Source: Candidatus Obscuribacterales bacterium | Lineage (GTDB): Bacteria; Cyanobacteriota; Vampirovibrionia; Obscuribacterales; Obscuribacteraceae | Direction of reading: 5' to 3' | Assembly: GCA_020054205.1 (NCBI GenBank) | Contig: JAGVLS010000016.1 | Coordinates: 1 to 64,000, forward strand | Length of the DNA: 64,000 nt | Shown here: piece by piece, positions 1 to 8,600 of the stretch | Layout of the letters: each line of letters opens with the position of its first letter | How positions within the stretch are numbered: position 1 is the stretch's first letter | The notes under the pieces: model-generated | What the model saw: only the letters and a program-made list of their open reading frames with translations | Databases searched by the model: none | Told to the model about the DNA's origin: nothing | Program-made: the position numbers and the translations under genes

Positions 1-1
1 T

Positions 2-307
2 ACAATCGGACCACAAGGAACGGACGCTACTGCTATCGTTGGTGTAAATACTGCCGGTACAGTCCGCGTTAATAACTTAGCTAACTTAGAAGCATTACTT
101 AACATCATCGCCAATGGTATGGAGATCTTAGGCATTGCCTGGGGTGGACCAACCATGATCATGGGCTTCATGCACATGGCTGCAGGAACTCAAGATGCTA
201 TGAAAAGAGTACTTTGGGGTGGAGCTGGTGTAACTGGTGGTTTAGCTACCCCAGGCTGCATCAACTGGCTCGTTGCTTCTGCTCGTGACGCTAACTTATT
301 TAGCTAA
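2..307 (+). CDS. Partial small membrane protein, possibly VirB2/TrbC-like (5' end outside window)
   Basis: The frame is open from base 2 to the TAA at 305-307, so at least the last 101 residues of a protein are present and the true start may lie before the window. The visible part has two hydrophobic segments rich in Gly, Ala and Met, separated by a short charged linker (GTQDAMKRV), and a short C-terminal tail. This two-helix layout with a basic loop resembles VirB2/TrbC-type pilins, but the match is by shape only; a holin-like or other small membrane protein is equally possible. Codons are more C-ending (AAC, ATC) than in neighbouring genes, which together with the strong terminator just downstream suggests high expression. 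Confidence 0.6.
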   Translation, partial: TIGPQGTDATAIVGVNTAGTVRVNNLANLEALLNIIANGMEILGIAWGGPTMIMGFMHMAAGTQDAMKRVLWGGAGVTGGLATPGCINWLVASARDANLFS

Positions 308-340
308 GCAAAAGTTTTCCCCCGCCAACGCCAACCAGGG

Positions 341-364
341 ACCTCCCGAAAGGGGGGTTTTTGG
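341..364 (+). terminator. Rho-independent terminator
   Basis: A 7-bp stem (ACCTCCC with GGGGGGT, one G-T pair) closed by a GAAA tetraloop is followed directly by a T run. It lies 34 bases after the stop of the membrane-protein gene and is the clearest intrinsic terminator in the first 10 kb. Confidence 0.85.
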
Positions 365-412
365 TATGTATATTGTAGAATTTTCTGTAACTTATCTTTT
401 GAGGTATAACTT

Positions 413-1105
413 ATTAAACTGTCTAAAGACCAACTAACTAAATACAAAGATCAACTTGGGCTTCCTGGTATGAGTGAAAAAGCCCAGCTACGTCTTTTAA
501 ATTCGCAAGTAATTATTTTAGGGCTAGGAACACTTGGCAAAATTTGTGCTCAACATTTAGCTTTATTTGGCATTGGTAAATTAGTTCTTGTGGATTCAGA
601 TATTGCTTCAGTAAAAACCATTAAAAAAGAATTGGAAGCTTTAAATGACGATATACAAATAATAGCTAAAACTATAAATTTTGATGCTCATAATGGTGAA
701 GAGCTAATAAAAGGCTCACATGTTGTTATCGATTGCTTAAATGACTGGCAACAAAAAGCATTAGCCTCAGATATTTGTATGCATATAAATATTCCTCTTA
801 TCCATGCTGGTATTGATCAATTTAAATTTCATGTATTTACCATGATCCCTAAAAAATCTGCTTGTCTTAGATGTGTATTTGGCAGTATGGGTCTTGAAGA
901 TTTAGCACATAAGAAACAAAATACATCCGTATTTAGACCAGTATTAGTTATGGCTGGTTCTTATCAAGCAAGTGAGGCTATTAAACTAATAGCTAAAATT
1001 GGTACTACCCCTGGCAATCATTTAATTTCATATGATTCTTTACGTCATGAAGTAGATGAATCCATACAGCTTGGACCTCAAGCTGACTGTCCAGATTGTA
1101 GATAA
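413..1105 (+). CDS. ThiF/HesA/MoeB-family E1-like protein
   Basis: Rossmann-type adenylating-enzyme fold: the nucleotide-binding loop GLGTLG follows the strand NSQVIILG, the second strand ends in LVLVDSD, and CLRC (near residue 132 counted from the ATG at 470) and a terminal CPDC form the usual zinc site. Family members activate the C-terminus of ubiquitin-like sulfur carriers such as ThiS or MoaD. The first ATG is at 470, but the frame is open back to a stop at 407-409 and encodes YKDQLGLPGM, which matches the conserved start of this family (RYSRQ-LLPG). A GAGG ribosome site at 401-404 is placed for an ATT start at 413; CTG at 419 is the alternative. The LNRQ motif that follows the Asp in typical E1 enzymes is not seen, so activity is uncertain. 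Confidence 0.75.
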   Translation: MKLSKDQLTKYKDQLGLPGMSEKAQLRLLNSQVIILGLGTLGKICAQHLALFGIGKLVLVDSDIASVKTIKKELEALNDDIQIIAKTINFDAHNGEELIKGSHVVIDCLNDWQQKALASDICMHINIPLIHAGIDQFKFHVFTMIPKKSACLRCVFGSMGLEDLAHKKQNTSVFRPVLVMAGSYQASEAIKLIAKIGTTPGNHLISYDSLRHEVDESIQLGPQADCPDCR

Positions 1106-1777
1106 TTATTTACTGGTGACAAGCATTATGGCAAAACCATCATAGCCTTTATTGCCTACTGTTTGCATTATTGTGGCATTTACACGCGTTTCTTTTGCCA
1201 ACACTTCATTGAATGCACGCGTACCAATAACACTTTGGTCGTCACTATTTTCATTGAGCACTTCCCCATCACGGACAACATTATCAACTATGATTACAGT
1301 GCCCGGTGAGCTCAATTTTAATGCCCAAGAAAAATAGCTAACATTGTTTATCTTATCGGCATCAATAAAAATAAAATCAAATGGACCACGTCCTTCATCA
1401 TATAGCTCAGGTAAAATATCTAAAGCTTTTCCGACATAAATATCTACTTTGTCTGTAAATTTTGCTAGTTCTATATTAGAGCGAGCAACCAATGCGTGTT
1501 TTAAATCTGCTTCAATAGTAATTAAATGACCATTGCCGGGTAAAGCACGGGCAAGCCAAATAGTGCTATATCCTCCCAATGTTCCTATTTCAAGAATATT
1601 GCTTGCTTTTGTTATTTGTACCATTAGCTGCAAAAACTTCCCTTGATTAGGCGAAATATTTATTTGCGGCAAACCAGCTTCAAGGCTAGAATTTAGTGTT
1701 GCAGCAAGTATTGGATCAGCCGGTATTAGCAAATTACTAATATATTCATCTACAGCTATCCACTGCTCAAGACCCAT
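1106..1777 (-). CDS. SAM-dependent O-methyltransferase, family 3
   Basis: Class I methyltransferase of the caffeoyl-CoA/catechol type. Motif I is ILEIGTLGGYSTIWLA, the acidic end of strand 2 is ITIEAD, and FIFIDADK is the metal-binding motif of this family, which methylates hydroxyl groups of small aromatic or other acceptors with Mg2+. The substrate cannot be told. The ATG at 1777 is preferred because a near-perfect GAGGAGG ribosome site sits just upstream (about 1783-1790); the frame could also be read from a TTG at 1804. It converges on the ThiF-like gene and its stop directly abuts that gene's end, with no room for a terminator. Confidence 0.85.
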   Translation of the reverse strand: MGLEQWIAVDEYISNLLIPADPILAATLNSSLEAGLPQINISPNQGKFLQLMVQITKASNILEIGTLGGYSTIWLARALPGNGHLITIEADLKHALVARSNIELAKFTDKVDIYVGKALDILPELYDEGRGPFDFIFIDADKINNVSYFSWALKLSSPGTVIIVDNVVRDGEVLNENSDDQSVIGTRAFNEVLAKETRVNATIMQTVGNKGYDGFAIMLVTSK

Positions 1778-1972
1778 TATTGCCTCCTCTTGTAAATTAT
1801 CCAATTTCAGTATCGCTAATAGATATAAAATTCACACAAGCCTTATAGCTATTTTATATAGAAATATGCCTAATGCCTATCTAATGAATTTATTGGAGAT
1901 AATCAGCTTTATAATAAGGTGTCCGAGGAATAATAACTCTAAATAAAGATAGGACAACAAAGGATAGCTTTT

Positions 1973-2908
1973 ATGCAGACCCAAAATACCAATGCATATT
2001 TAAGTCAGAGCCAAGACAACTTCATGGACACACCATTAAGTAAATTGGTATTTGTTGCTTTTGATACAGAAACGACTGGACTAAATCCAGAAACAGATAA
2101 ATTAGTTGAAATTGCTGCTATCAAATTTTTGCTCAATGGCAAAATTATATCTACTTATACAAAACTGATTAATCCCCAAATAGCAATTCCTGAAAAAGCT
2201 AGTTCTGTCCATGGCATTACTGATGATATGGTAATAAACGAAAAGCCTATTGATGATGTATTACCTGATTTTATTTCTTGGCTAAATGAAAAAAACGATT
2301 GGCTTGATACTAACGCTAGTCCCGTTATTCTTGCTCACAATGCACCATTTGATTTAAGTTTTTTACGCACAGCAATTAACACTTTGAATTTAGTAAATAT
2401 AGAGAATCATGTGATTTGCACTTTGCGCTTATCTTATAAACTAGTCAACGATTCTCCTAATCACCAATTAAGAACATTGACTGAATATTTTGGCATTCAA
2501 TCATCTTCTTACCATCGCGCTTTAGCTGATAGTCATCATGTCGTTGGTTTATTTACCAAACTTGTTGAAAAATTACCGACAGACTCAACATTAGCTCATA
2601 TTGCAAAACTTTGTGGACTTTTAAACGCTTCCGGTGCTACCGATGAAACAAGCTACAAGAAAGCCAATTTGCCTCGAGAGTGTACACAAATTCAAGAAGC
2701 AATAGATGCAAAAGCTAAATTGAGATTGCATTACACTAGTAGTAAATCTACTATCAATAAAAACACCGAACGCATAGTTACACCTCTTTCAATTCTCAAT
2801 TCGCGTGGTAATTATTATTTAAGCGCCTATTGCCATTTAGCTGGTGAAGATCGCACATTTAGGATAGATAGAATTATAAAGTTGGAAATTATGAGCAACA
2901 ATGGCTAA
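1973..2908 (+). CDS. DnaQ-like 3'-5' exonuclease fused to a WYL domain
   Basis: Residues about 25-200 are a DEDDh exonuclease: FDTETTG gives the first Asp-Glu pair, HNAPFD the third acid and HRALADS the His-Asp pair. This is the fold of the DNA polymerase III epsilon subunit and of RNase T. Residues about 235-305 contain a WYL-type domain: the core ILNSRGNYYLSAYC followed by RTFRIDRI is the hallmark, a fold that in other proteins senses nucleic acids or nucleotides. Length (311 aa) is exonuclease plus one extra domain. The start has AAGGAT upstream; a second ATG at 2015 could be used. The following TPR gene overlaps its last 8 bases, suggesting co-translation. Confidence 0.85.
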   Translation: MQTQNTNAYLSQSQDNFMDTPLSKLVFVAFDTETTGLNPETDKLVEIAAIKFLLNGKIISTYTKLINPQIAIPEKASSVHGITDDMVINEKPIDDVLPDFISWLNEKNDWLDTNASPVILAHNAPFDLSFLRTAINTLNLVNIENHVICTLRLSYKLVNDSPNHQLRTLTEYFGIQSSSYHRALADSHHVVGLFTKLVEKLPTDSTLAHIAKLCGLLNASGATDETSYKKANLPRECTQIQEAIDAKAKLRLHYTSSKSTINKNTERIVTPLSILNSRGNYYLSAYCHLAGEDRTFRIDRIIKLEIMSNNG

Positions 2909-4193
2909 ATTCAAATGTTTATTTGTTGTGGCAATATGTGCTGTTTCTGCAATTAACATGGTTAATTATGGAAATGCTCACCCCTTGTCCAAATTATCCA
3001 GCAAGCACTCTGACCTAGTTGTATTGGTGAAAGAACCAAAAGAGACAAAAGAGGCAAAAAATTCCAAGATTTCAAAAGACCCTGCACCAAAAGTAAATAA
3101 AGTTGTCATCGATACCACTTATTGCAAGAAAGAACCTAGTGAGAAAAACACGCCTAAAATAAACAAGCCCATAATAGATAGTGAAGAAACAAAAGCACTA
3201 ACTGGCGAACAAGCTAAAAAAGTAGCAAGACATATAAAGCAAGCTGATTACTTTTTTTCCGCTAATGACTTTACTAATGCATTGATTGAATTTGGCGCTG
3301 TTGTAAAAATCGACCCAGATAATATAAAAGCTCATTACATGCTCGGCAAAATTTTAATAGCTATGTCAGACTACGAAGAAGCATTAAAAGAATTTGATCA
3401 CTTAGTGTCTTTGCGACCAAGCAGTTCCGATTTTCACTACATGCGCGGTGAAGCCTTAAGACTTTTAGGCAGAATCTCTCAAGCTATCCCTGAATATAAA
3501 CTGGCAATAAAGTCCAATAATCGCAACGCCTTAGCTCATGCCTATCTAGGTGAGTGTTATCGTACAAAAAAATGGTATAGAAAAGCTATTAATGAGTGCA
3601 AAAAAGCAGTCAGACTAGATCCAGAACAAGCAACAGTTTATTTGCTTTTAGCCCAAAGTTATGTGTCAACAAAAGAACCAAATTTAGCAATTGCCCAATA
3701 TAAAAAAGCAATTGAATTAAGTCCAAAAGATCCTTTTGTACGCACTCGTTATGCTAGAGCTCTGGCTGACATGGATAAGTGGCAAGAGGCAAAGTCTGAA
3801 TTTAAACATGCCGTCCAATTGGATCCTAAAGATGCACAAGCACACATGGGGCTTGCCTGGACTTTAGGTAATATTGGTGATTTAAATTCAGCAATTGAAG
3901 AAGCTAGAAAAGCATTAAGCTTGGCACCAAATAATGCCGATGTACATTCAACAATAGCTTGGGCTTATGAAAAGAAAGGCAATCCACAAGCCGCTGTTAC
4001 ACATTATCGTTTAGCATTGCAATTAGATCCACACAATCCAGAATTACATCGTGCGCTTGGAACAGCCCTCAGTAACGCCGGTGATATTGATGGCGCTATT
4101 GCCGAGCTATTAACTACAAGCAAACTATTGCCTAATGATTATCAGGTGCAGCTTTTGCTTAATTCGTTAGTTAGAACTCGCAATCAAAAATAA
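2901..4193 (+). CDS. Secreted TPR-repeat protein
   Basis: Begins with a signal peptide (positively charged start, hydrophobic stretch, then GNAHP near residue 27). A Lys/Glu-rich linker of about 70 residues follows, then roughly nine consecutive 34-residue tetratricopeptide repeats from about residue 95 to 420, with the usual pattern of A-Y-x-LG and ending -A-x-L-x-P. TPRs form a superhelix for protein binding; no catalytic domain is attached. It overlaps the exonuclease-WYL gene by 8 nt. Probably extracytoplasmic; partner unknown. Confidence 0.85.
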   Translation: MAKFKCLFVVAICAVSAINMVNYGNAHPLSKLSSKHSDLVVLVKEPKETKEAKNSKISKDPAPKVNKVVIDTTYCKKEPSEKNTPKINKPIIDSEETKALTGEQAKKVARHIKQADYFFSANDFTNALIEFGAVVKIDPDNIKAHYMLGKILIAMSDYEEALKEFDHLVSLRPSSSDFHYMRGEALRLLGRISQAIPEYKLAIKSNNRNALAHAYLGECYRTKKWYRKAINECKKAVRLDPEQATVYLLLAQSYVSTKEPNLAIAQYKKAIELSPKDPFVRTRYARALADMDKWQEAKSEFKHAVQLDPKDAQAHMGLAWTLGNIGDLNSAIEEARKALSLAPNNADVHSTIAWAYEKKGNPQAAVTHYRLALQLDPHNPELHRALGTALSNAGDIDGAIAELLTTSKLLPNDYQVQLLLNSLVRTRNQK

Positions 4194-4209
4194 TTCGAAT
4201 TGCAAGAAT

Positions 4210-5481
4210 TTAGCTATATGATATTTCTTGAATAGCTGGTACTAGTTTAGCTTGTTGCTTAGCTGTCAATCTTTTCCGTATGCTCATTGCTTGCTCAAAC
4301 AATTGTTTGCTCAAATCAACATCACCCTTTTCTTTGTAGACAATCACTAAGCCAAAAATTGTATTTAGCAAATTCATTTCTTCTTCAGCTAATTTTTTTC
4401 TACACAAAATACCAACTTCGCTAAAGAATCTAGTTTTTTTCAATTGTTTATCCCACAATGCCAAAGCTTTTAAATATAGATCTTCTGCTTGTGCCAGCTT
4501 TCCTTCTTGTCGATAAATATGAGCCAGCCCTAAGAAATTTATCGCCAAATCTTTATGCGCCTTACCAAGTTGTTGTTGTCTGATGCTTAAGGCTTGTTCA
4601 TGAATTCTGGCAGCTTTGTACATTTGACGTCTTTGATAATGTATATCAGCTAATTTATCTAATTGGTGGGCCAAGCTTAAATAGCTCAGACTGCCAATTC
4701 TATATAACAAAGCAAAATATAATTGCCAAATAAAATCATTTGTTAGCATATAAAGTTCTTTGCTAACTTTTAAAATTTGACTAGCATCAATTTGCCTTTC
4801 TTGAACTCTTTCCTGAACAACAGGGTTTTTATTTGCAACAATATTATTGGTAGAAGTATCATCATTGGTTTCATTACCCAATTCTAAGTTGCTTTTCACT
4901 AAAACTTGTTCAACTGTATTTTTTTTGCTGTTTTGCTGCCAAACAGGCACTGTTTCAGCCAATAAATCAGTGGGCTGGGCTTCTTGTTTTAGATTGTAAC
5001 TTTCTAAATAAGTGCCGTTTATAAAATAATCTATTTTAGAACCATCAAGCTTGATGCATCTAGTTACATCTTTTTTTGTGATACGCAAAGTACCGTCATT
5101 ATCAACTGTAATTTTGCCTTGAATTTCATAGGCATTACAGCTATCTTGAGCAGACCATATTGATTTATCAAGCTTGCTCCAAGCTAATCGAGCATACACA
5201 AAAGCATAGAGTTCGCTACTTGCATCAAAACGAAATTGAGCCCAATTACCATTGCCATAACGAGCACGAATTACTTGCCCTCTATGATTACGCTCTACTA
5301 CAGAACCATCAGCATTTACAGTTACGCGATTAGCCACATAATCATAATGAGCTTTTGGCTCGTGCTCTGGGTTAATAGGTGTTTGTTCAAAAGGATATAA
5401 TGTCAAAGCAAAATTAGCTGTTTTTGAATTGGACAGCACACCAAGGTTATTTTTTGCTTTTGATTCTTCTTTATTTTCCAT
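4210..5481 (-). CDS. TPR protein with an N-terminal beta-rich module of unknown function
   Basis: Residues about 45-165 hold a beta-rich module with two similar strand patterns (VTVNADGSVVERN, then ITVDNDGTLRITKK), each resembling a short YD-type repeat; similar modules are, to my recollection, common in large uncharacterised proteins of this lineage. A low-complexity linker (about 170-235) leads to a C-terminal stretch of kinesin-light-chain-type TPRs (about 270-415), for example AARIHEQALSIRQQQLG. No signal peptide or membrane helix is seen. It converges with the TPR gene at 2901-4193. The ATG at 5481 has no clear ribosome site. Confidence 0.75.
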   Translation of the reverse strand: MENKEESKAKNNLGVLSNSKTANFALTLYPFEQTPINPEHEPKAHYDYVANRVTVNADGSVVERNHRGQVIRARYGNGNWAQFRFDASSELYAFVYARLAWSKLDKSIWSAQDSCNAYEIQGKITVDNDGTLRITKKDVTRCIKLDGSKIDYFINGTYLESYNLKQEAQPTDLLAETVPVWQQNSKKNTVEQVLVKSNLELGNETNDDTSTNNIVANKNPVVQERVQERQIDASQILKVSKELYMLTNDFIWQLYFALLYRIGSLSYLSLAHQLDKLADIHYQRRQMYKAARIHEQALSIRQQQLGKAHKDLAINFLGLAHIYRQEGKLAQAEDLYLKALALWDKQLKKTRFFSEVGILCRKKLAEEEMNLLNTIFGLVIVYKEKGDVDLSKQLFEQAMSIRKRLTAKQQAKLVPAIQEISYS

Positions 5482-5693
5482 GCAAATAATTAGCTTTCGA
5501 AAAGAAAATCCTCTAAAGCAACGAGATGTGATTCCCTCTCAATCAAAACTACCTATTATCAGGATTGATTTCAAGAGATTTTCTTTGATTGTTTACGTAA
5601 ATTACTTGCTTATCGAAAAAAATTGCATTTTTGCTGTGCCTAGCTAGTTTCTCAAATTATTAAAGTTATTGAATATGTAAATAGCAGCCTGAT

Positions 5694-6302
5694 TTAAGGA
5701 ATTTTCTTACTGCCTGGTTTTATGCATGGAATTCCTTCTTGGCACAAAGGGCAATTCTCAGGCTCATAAGTGGAAAATGCCAATTTTACTAACGAAAAGA
5801 ATGGTATACCAAATGAGACATTGCCACCGCTGCGATCGATGACAGTACAGGCTGCAACTGGTGTACCACCTAAAGAATGGACAAGATCAATAATTTGTTT
5901 GACAGAGCCTCCCGTAGTTGTTACATCTTCCACTACAAGTACTTTTTCACCATTAGCTATTTCCATGCCTCTTCTAAGCTCGAAATATCCATTTGGTCGC
6001 TCTGCAAACAATCCGCGTATTGGTTTATCTGCTAATTTATGATCCAAAGCTTGAGCCATCATAACTTCAAAGTGAATAGCACCCATAGCCGGTCCGATTA
6101 CTACATTTGGCTGAATGTTAGCATCAAGAACTTGATCTATTAATAACTGTGCTAAAAATAAACCATATCTTGGATATTGCAATAGTTTTTGTGCCTGCAC
6201 ATATTTATCACTGTGTGCACCACTAGTTAACAAAAAATGCCCGCTCAAAACCGCACCTACTTCATTGAGAAGATTGTCTGCTTTGCTCACGCTTGATGAC
6301 AT
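5694..6302 (-). CDS. pyrE: Orotate phosphoribosyltransferase
   Basis: Joins orotate to PRPP to give orotidine 5'-phosphate, the fifth step of pyrimidine synthesis. The PRPP-binding motif VLVVEDVTTTGGSV is intact near residues 120-135, and the N-terminal LLTSGAHSDKYVQAQKLL and GPAMGAI segments are typical. 202 aa is a normal length. The ATG at 6302 is preceded by AGAGGT at good spacing. A C-terminal CPLC...C pair (ENCPLCQEGIPCIKPGSKK) is seen in many bacterial PyrE proteins. Divergent from the SLOG-type gene, with a shared 99-bp promoter region. Confidence 0.93.
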   Translation of the reverse strand: MSSSVSKADNLLNEVGAVLSGHFLLTSGAHSDKYVQAQKLLQYPRYGLFLAQLLIDQVLDANIQPNVVIGPAMGAIHFEVMMAQALDHKLADKPIRGLFAERPNGYFELRRGMEIANGEKVLVVEDVTTTGGSVKQIIDLVHSLGGTPVAACTVIDRSGGNVSFGIPFFSLVKLAFSTYEPENCPLCQEGIPCIKPGSKKIP

Positions 6303-6362
6303 TTTTACCTCTTGATGTATTTATTCCCTGAAAATATATTCTTTGCAAAGTATACTCTTTGC

Positions 6363-6375
6363 GATAATAATTATC
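6363..6375. promoter_or_regulatory. Fur-box-like 6-1-6 palindrome
   Basis: GATAAT-A-ATTATC is a perfect inverted repeat with the 6-1-6 layout of Fur-family boxes. It lies between the divergent pyrE and the SLOG-type gene, 26 bp before the ATG at 6402. Its left half could also serve as a -10 box with TCTTTG 17 bp upstream. That a Fur-family repressor binds here is inference; AT-rich palindromes arise by chance in this genome. Confidence 0.35.
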
Positions 6376-6401
6376 ATCAAATCAATAATTGAGATTTACC
6401 T

Positions 6402-6893
6402 ATGAACAAAACAATAATAGGCGTAATGGGACCGGGTAGTGGAGCTACTGCAAAAGACAAGAGCTTGGCATATGAATTAGGCAGCCTTATTGCTCGTAAA
6501 GGCTGGATATTGCTTAGCGGTGGCAGAAGTGAAGGTGTAATGGAAGCAGTAAATGAAGGTGCAAAATCCGCTTCCGGCATCACTATTGGTATTTTGCCTG
6601 GAAATAGTAAAGAGGATGCCTCTCCATTTGTTGATATTGCTATTGTTACTGACATGGGAAGCGCCCGCAATAACATAAACGTGCTGTCCTCTGATATTGT
6701 TATTGCCTGTGGCACAGGAGTTGGCACCGCCTCTGAAATAGCTTTGGCTCTTAAGGCTGGAAAGAATGTGATTTTGTTAAGCGAAAATATGGAAAGTAAG
6801 AAATTTTTTGAAAGCATTGCTAAAGATCATGTTTTCATAGCATCAGATCCTAAACAAGCAATTGAAATAGCAACAAAACTTTTGAATAAATAA
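6402..6893 (+). CDS. SLOG-fold protein, TIGR00725-like
   Basis: A single Rossmann-like domain related to the LOG/lysine decarboxylase-like family: GVMGPGSG at the N-terminus, the loop LLSGGRSEGVMEAVNEGA, then GTGVGTASEIALALKAGK near residues 108-125. LOG enzymes release cytokinin nucleobases and related SLOG domains bind nucleotides; the glycine-rich signature here is the TIGR00725 variant, whose activity is not established. The next gene begins one base after its stop, so the two are probably translated together. Confidence 0.8.
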   Translation: MNKTIIGVMGPGSGATAKDKSLAYELGSLIARKGWILLSGGRSEGVMEAVNEGAKSASGITIGILPGNSKEDASPFVDIAIVTDMGSARNNINVLSSDIVIACGTGVGTASEIALALKAGKNVILLSENMESKKFFESIAKDHVFIASDPKQAIEIATKLLNK

Positions 6894-6894
6894 A

Positions 6895-7623
6895 ATGAAA
6901 TTGCCCAATATAAAACCATTGATTGGTCTTAATACTGATATTGAAGCTGGTCCACCAAAAGTAGCCAGCGTTCATGCACTATATTTTGAAGCAATAGAAA
7001 AAACAGGAGGCATTCCTGTTCTTATTCCTCCCATGTCAACAGAAAGTGCTAATCAGCTATTGGAAAAACTTGATGGCATCATGCTCATTGGTGGTCCTGA
7101 TTATTTACCAGAGCATTATGGAGAGATAAGATCAGAAAAAATTCGACCAGCACATCAAGATCGGCAAGATTTTGATATACGCTTGATTCAATATATATTG
7201 AAAAAACAAGACTTACCACTGCTGGCAATATGTGCGGGTTTCCAACTTTTAAATATAGCCATGGGTGGTACTCTAATACAAGATATAAAAACAGCAAAGC
7301 CTGAATCTGAAATTGAACATGCAAGCCCTGATGGTTGGCACAAAGGCTTTGCTAGCCATGGAATTAAAATAGAAAGAAACACTTTAGTGTTTGATATATA
7401 TAATACGCAAGAAATATCTGTGATTACATCACATCATCAAGCAATAAAAAAATTAGGCAATAATTTGAAAGCCACTGCTTATTCCGATGATGGTCTAATT
7501 GAAGCTATCGAATTAGATAGTAGAGCTTTTACTCTCGGTGTACAGTGGCATCCGGAGCGTGATTTCGACAATAACCAAGTATTATTCCAAGAGTTTATTC
7601 AAAAGGCAAAAAGAGGTAAGTAA
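6895..7623 (+). CDS. Peptidase C26 class I glutamine amidotransferase-like (gamma-glutamyl-GABA hydrolase family)
   Basis: The nucleophile elbow LLAICAGFQLLN carries the catalytic Cys near residue 110, and GVQWHPERDF near the C-terminus carries the His and Glu of the triad. Family members such as PuuD hydrolyse gamma-glutamyl bonds, for instance gamma-glutamyl-GABA from putrescine breakdown. No other putrescine gene is nearby, so the substrate is open. It starts one base after the SLOG-type gene and ends 5 bases before the epimerase gene, forming a three-gene operon. Confidence 0.85.
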   Translation: MKLPNIKPLIGLNTDIEAGPPKVASVHALYFEAIEKTGGIPVLIPPMSTESANQLLEKLDGIMLIGGPDYLPEHYGEIRSEKIRPAHQDRQDFDIRLIQYILKKQDLPLLAICAGFQLLNIAMGGTLIQDIKTAKPESEIEHASPDGWHKGFASHGIKIERNTLVFDIYNTQEISVITSHHQAIKKLGNNLKATAYSDDGLIEAIELDSRAFTLGVQWHPERDFDNNQVLFQEFIQKAKRGK

Positions 7624-7628
7624 AAGAT

Positions 7629-8600
7629 ATGCCGCAAAATGTTCTTATAACCGGTGGAGCAGGCTTTATTGGCAGCCATCTCACAGATAAATTACTTTCA
7701 CAAAACAATGAAATAGTAATTTTAGATAGCTTCAATAATTTCTACGAACCTGAAGCTAAAAGACAGAACATACAAAATTATTTAAAGTCACCTAATTATT
7801 CTCTTATTGAAGGTGATCTAAGAGATGATCAAACATTGAACAAATGTTTTGCTAAAGGTCCATTTGATGTTGTAGTGCATCTAGCAGCCATGGCTGGCGT
7901 TAGACCATCCTTAGAACAACCATCTTTGTATATGGATATCAATGTAGTTGGCACACAGAAATTAATTGACCATATACTAATGGAAAAGCATCCACCAAGA
8001 TTGGTTTTTGGTTCGTCAAGCTCAGTATATGGCACCAGATCAGGCGAAAGTTTTAAAGAAACAGATCGCATAGATCAACCATTATCTCCCTATGCAGCTT
8101 CTAAAGCAGCCGGTGAATTAATTTGTTATTCAGCTCATCATACAAAAAAGCTGCAAACAGTTTGTCTTCGCTTTTTTACAGTATTTGGTCCAAGACAAAG
8201 ACCTGATTTAGCCATTCATAAATTTTGCAAATTAATTGATCAAGGAAAAACTATTGAAGTATATGGTGATGGCACAAGTAAGCGTGACTATACTTTTGTC
8301 AAAGACATAGTCAGTGGCATTGAAAGCGCCATGACTTTTGATTTTTCTGGCTTTGAAATTATCAATCTTGGGCGTGGCGAACCAGTCATTTTAATGGACA
8401 TGATTAAATGTCTAGAAAAAGAATTAGGTAAAAAAGCAAATCTTATTCATAAAGAAAAACAAATTGGCGATATGCCATATACTTATGCCAATATTGAAAA
8501 AGCTGAAAATATGCTTAGCTATAAACCTCAAACACCTTTTTCAGAAGGCATTAAAGAATTTGTTGTCTGGTACAAGAAAAACCCTGTATTACTTGGTTGA
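7629..8600 (+). CDS. NAD-dependent nucleotide-sugar epimerase/dehydratase
   Basis: Extended short-chain dehydrogenase: GGAGFIGSHL binds NAD, GSSSSVYG carries the catalytic Ser/Thr, and YAASKAAGE carries the Tyr and Lys. The C-terminal part (RFFTVFGPRQRPDLAIHKF, then YGDGTSKRDYTFV) is closest in pattern to UDP-glucuronate 4-epimerase or UDP-glucose 4-epimerase. 323 aa is normal. Likely feeds surface polysaccharide synthesis. Its last 12 bases overlap the end of the convergent SPFH gene. Confidence 0.88.
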   Translation: MPQNVLITGGAGFIGSHLTDKLLSQNNEIVILDSFNNFYEPEAKRQNIQNYLKSPNYSLIEGDLRDDQTLNKCFAKGPFDVVVHLAAMAGVRPSLEQPSLYMDINVVGTQKLIDHILMEKHPPRLVFGSSSSVYGTRSGESFKETDRIDQPLSPYAASKAAGELICYSAHHTKKLQTVCLRFFTVFGPRQRPDLAIHKFCKLIDQGKTIEVYGDGTSKRDYTFVKDIVSGIESAMTFDFSGFEIINLGRGEPVILMDMIKCLEKELGKKANLIHKEKQIGDMPYTYANIEKAENMLSYKPQTPFSEGIKEFVVWYKKNPVLLG

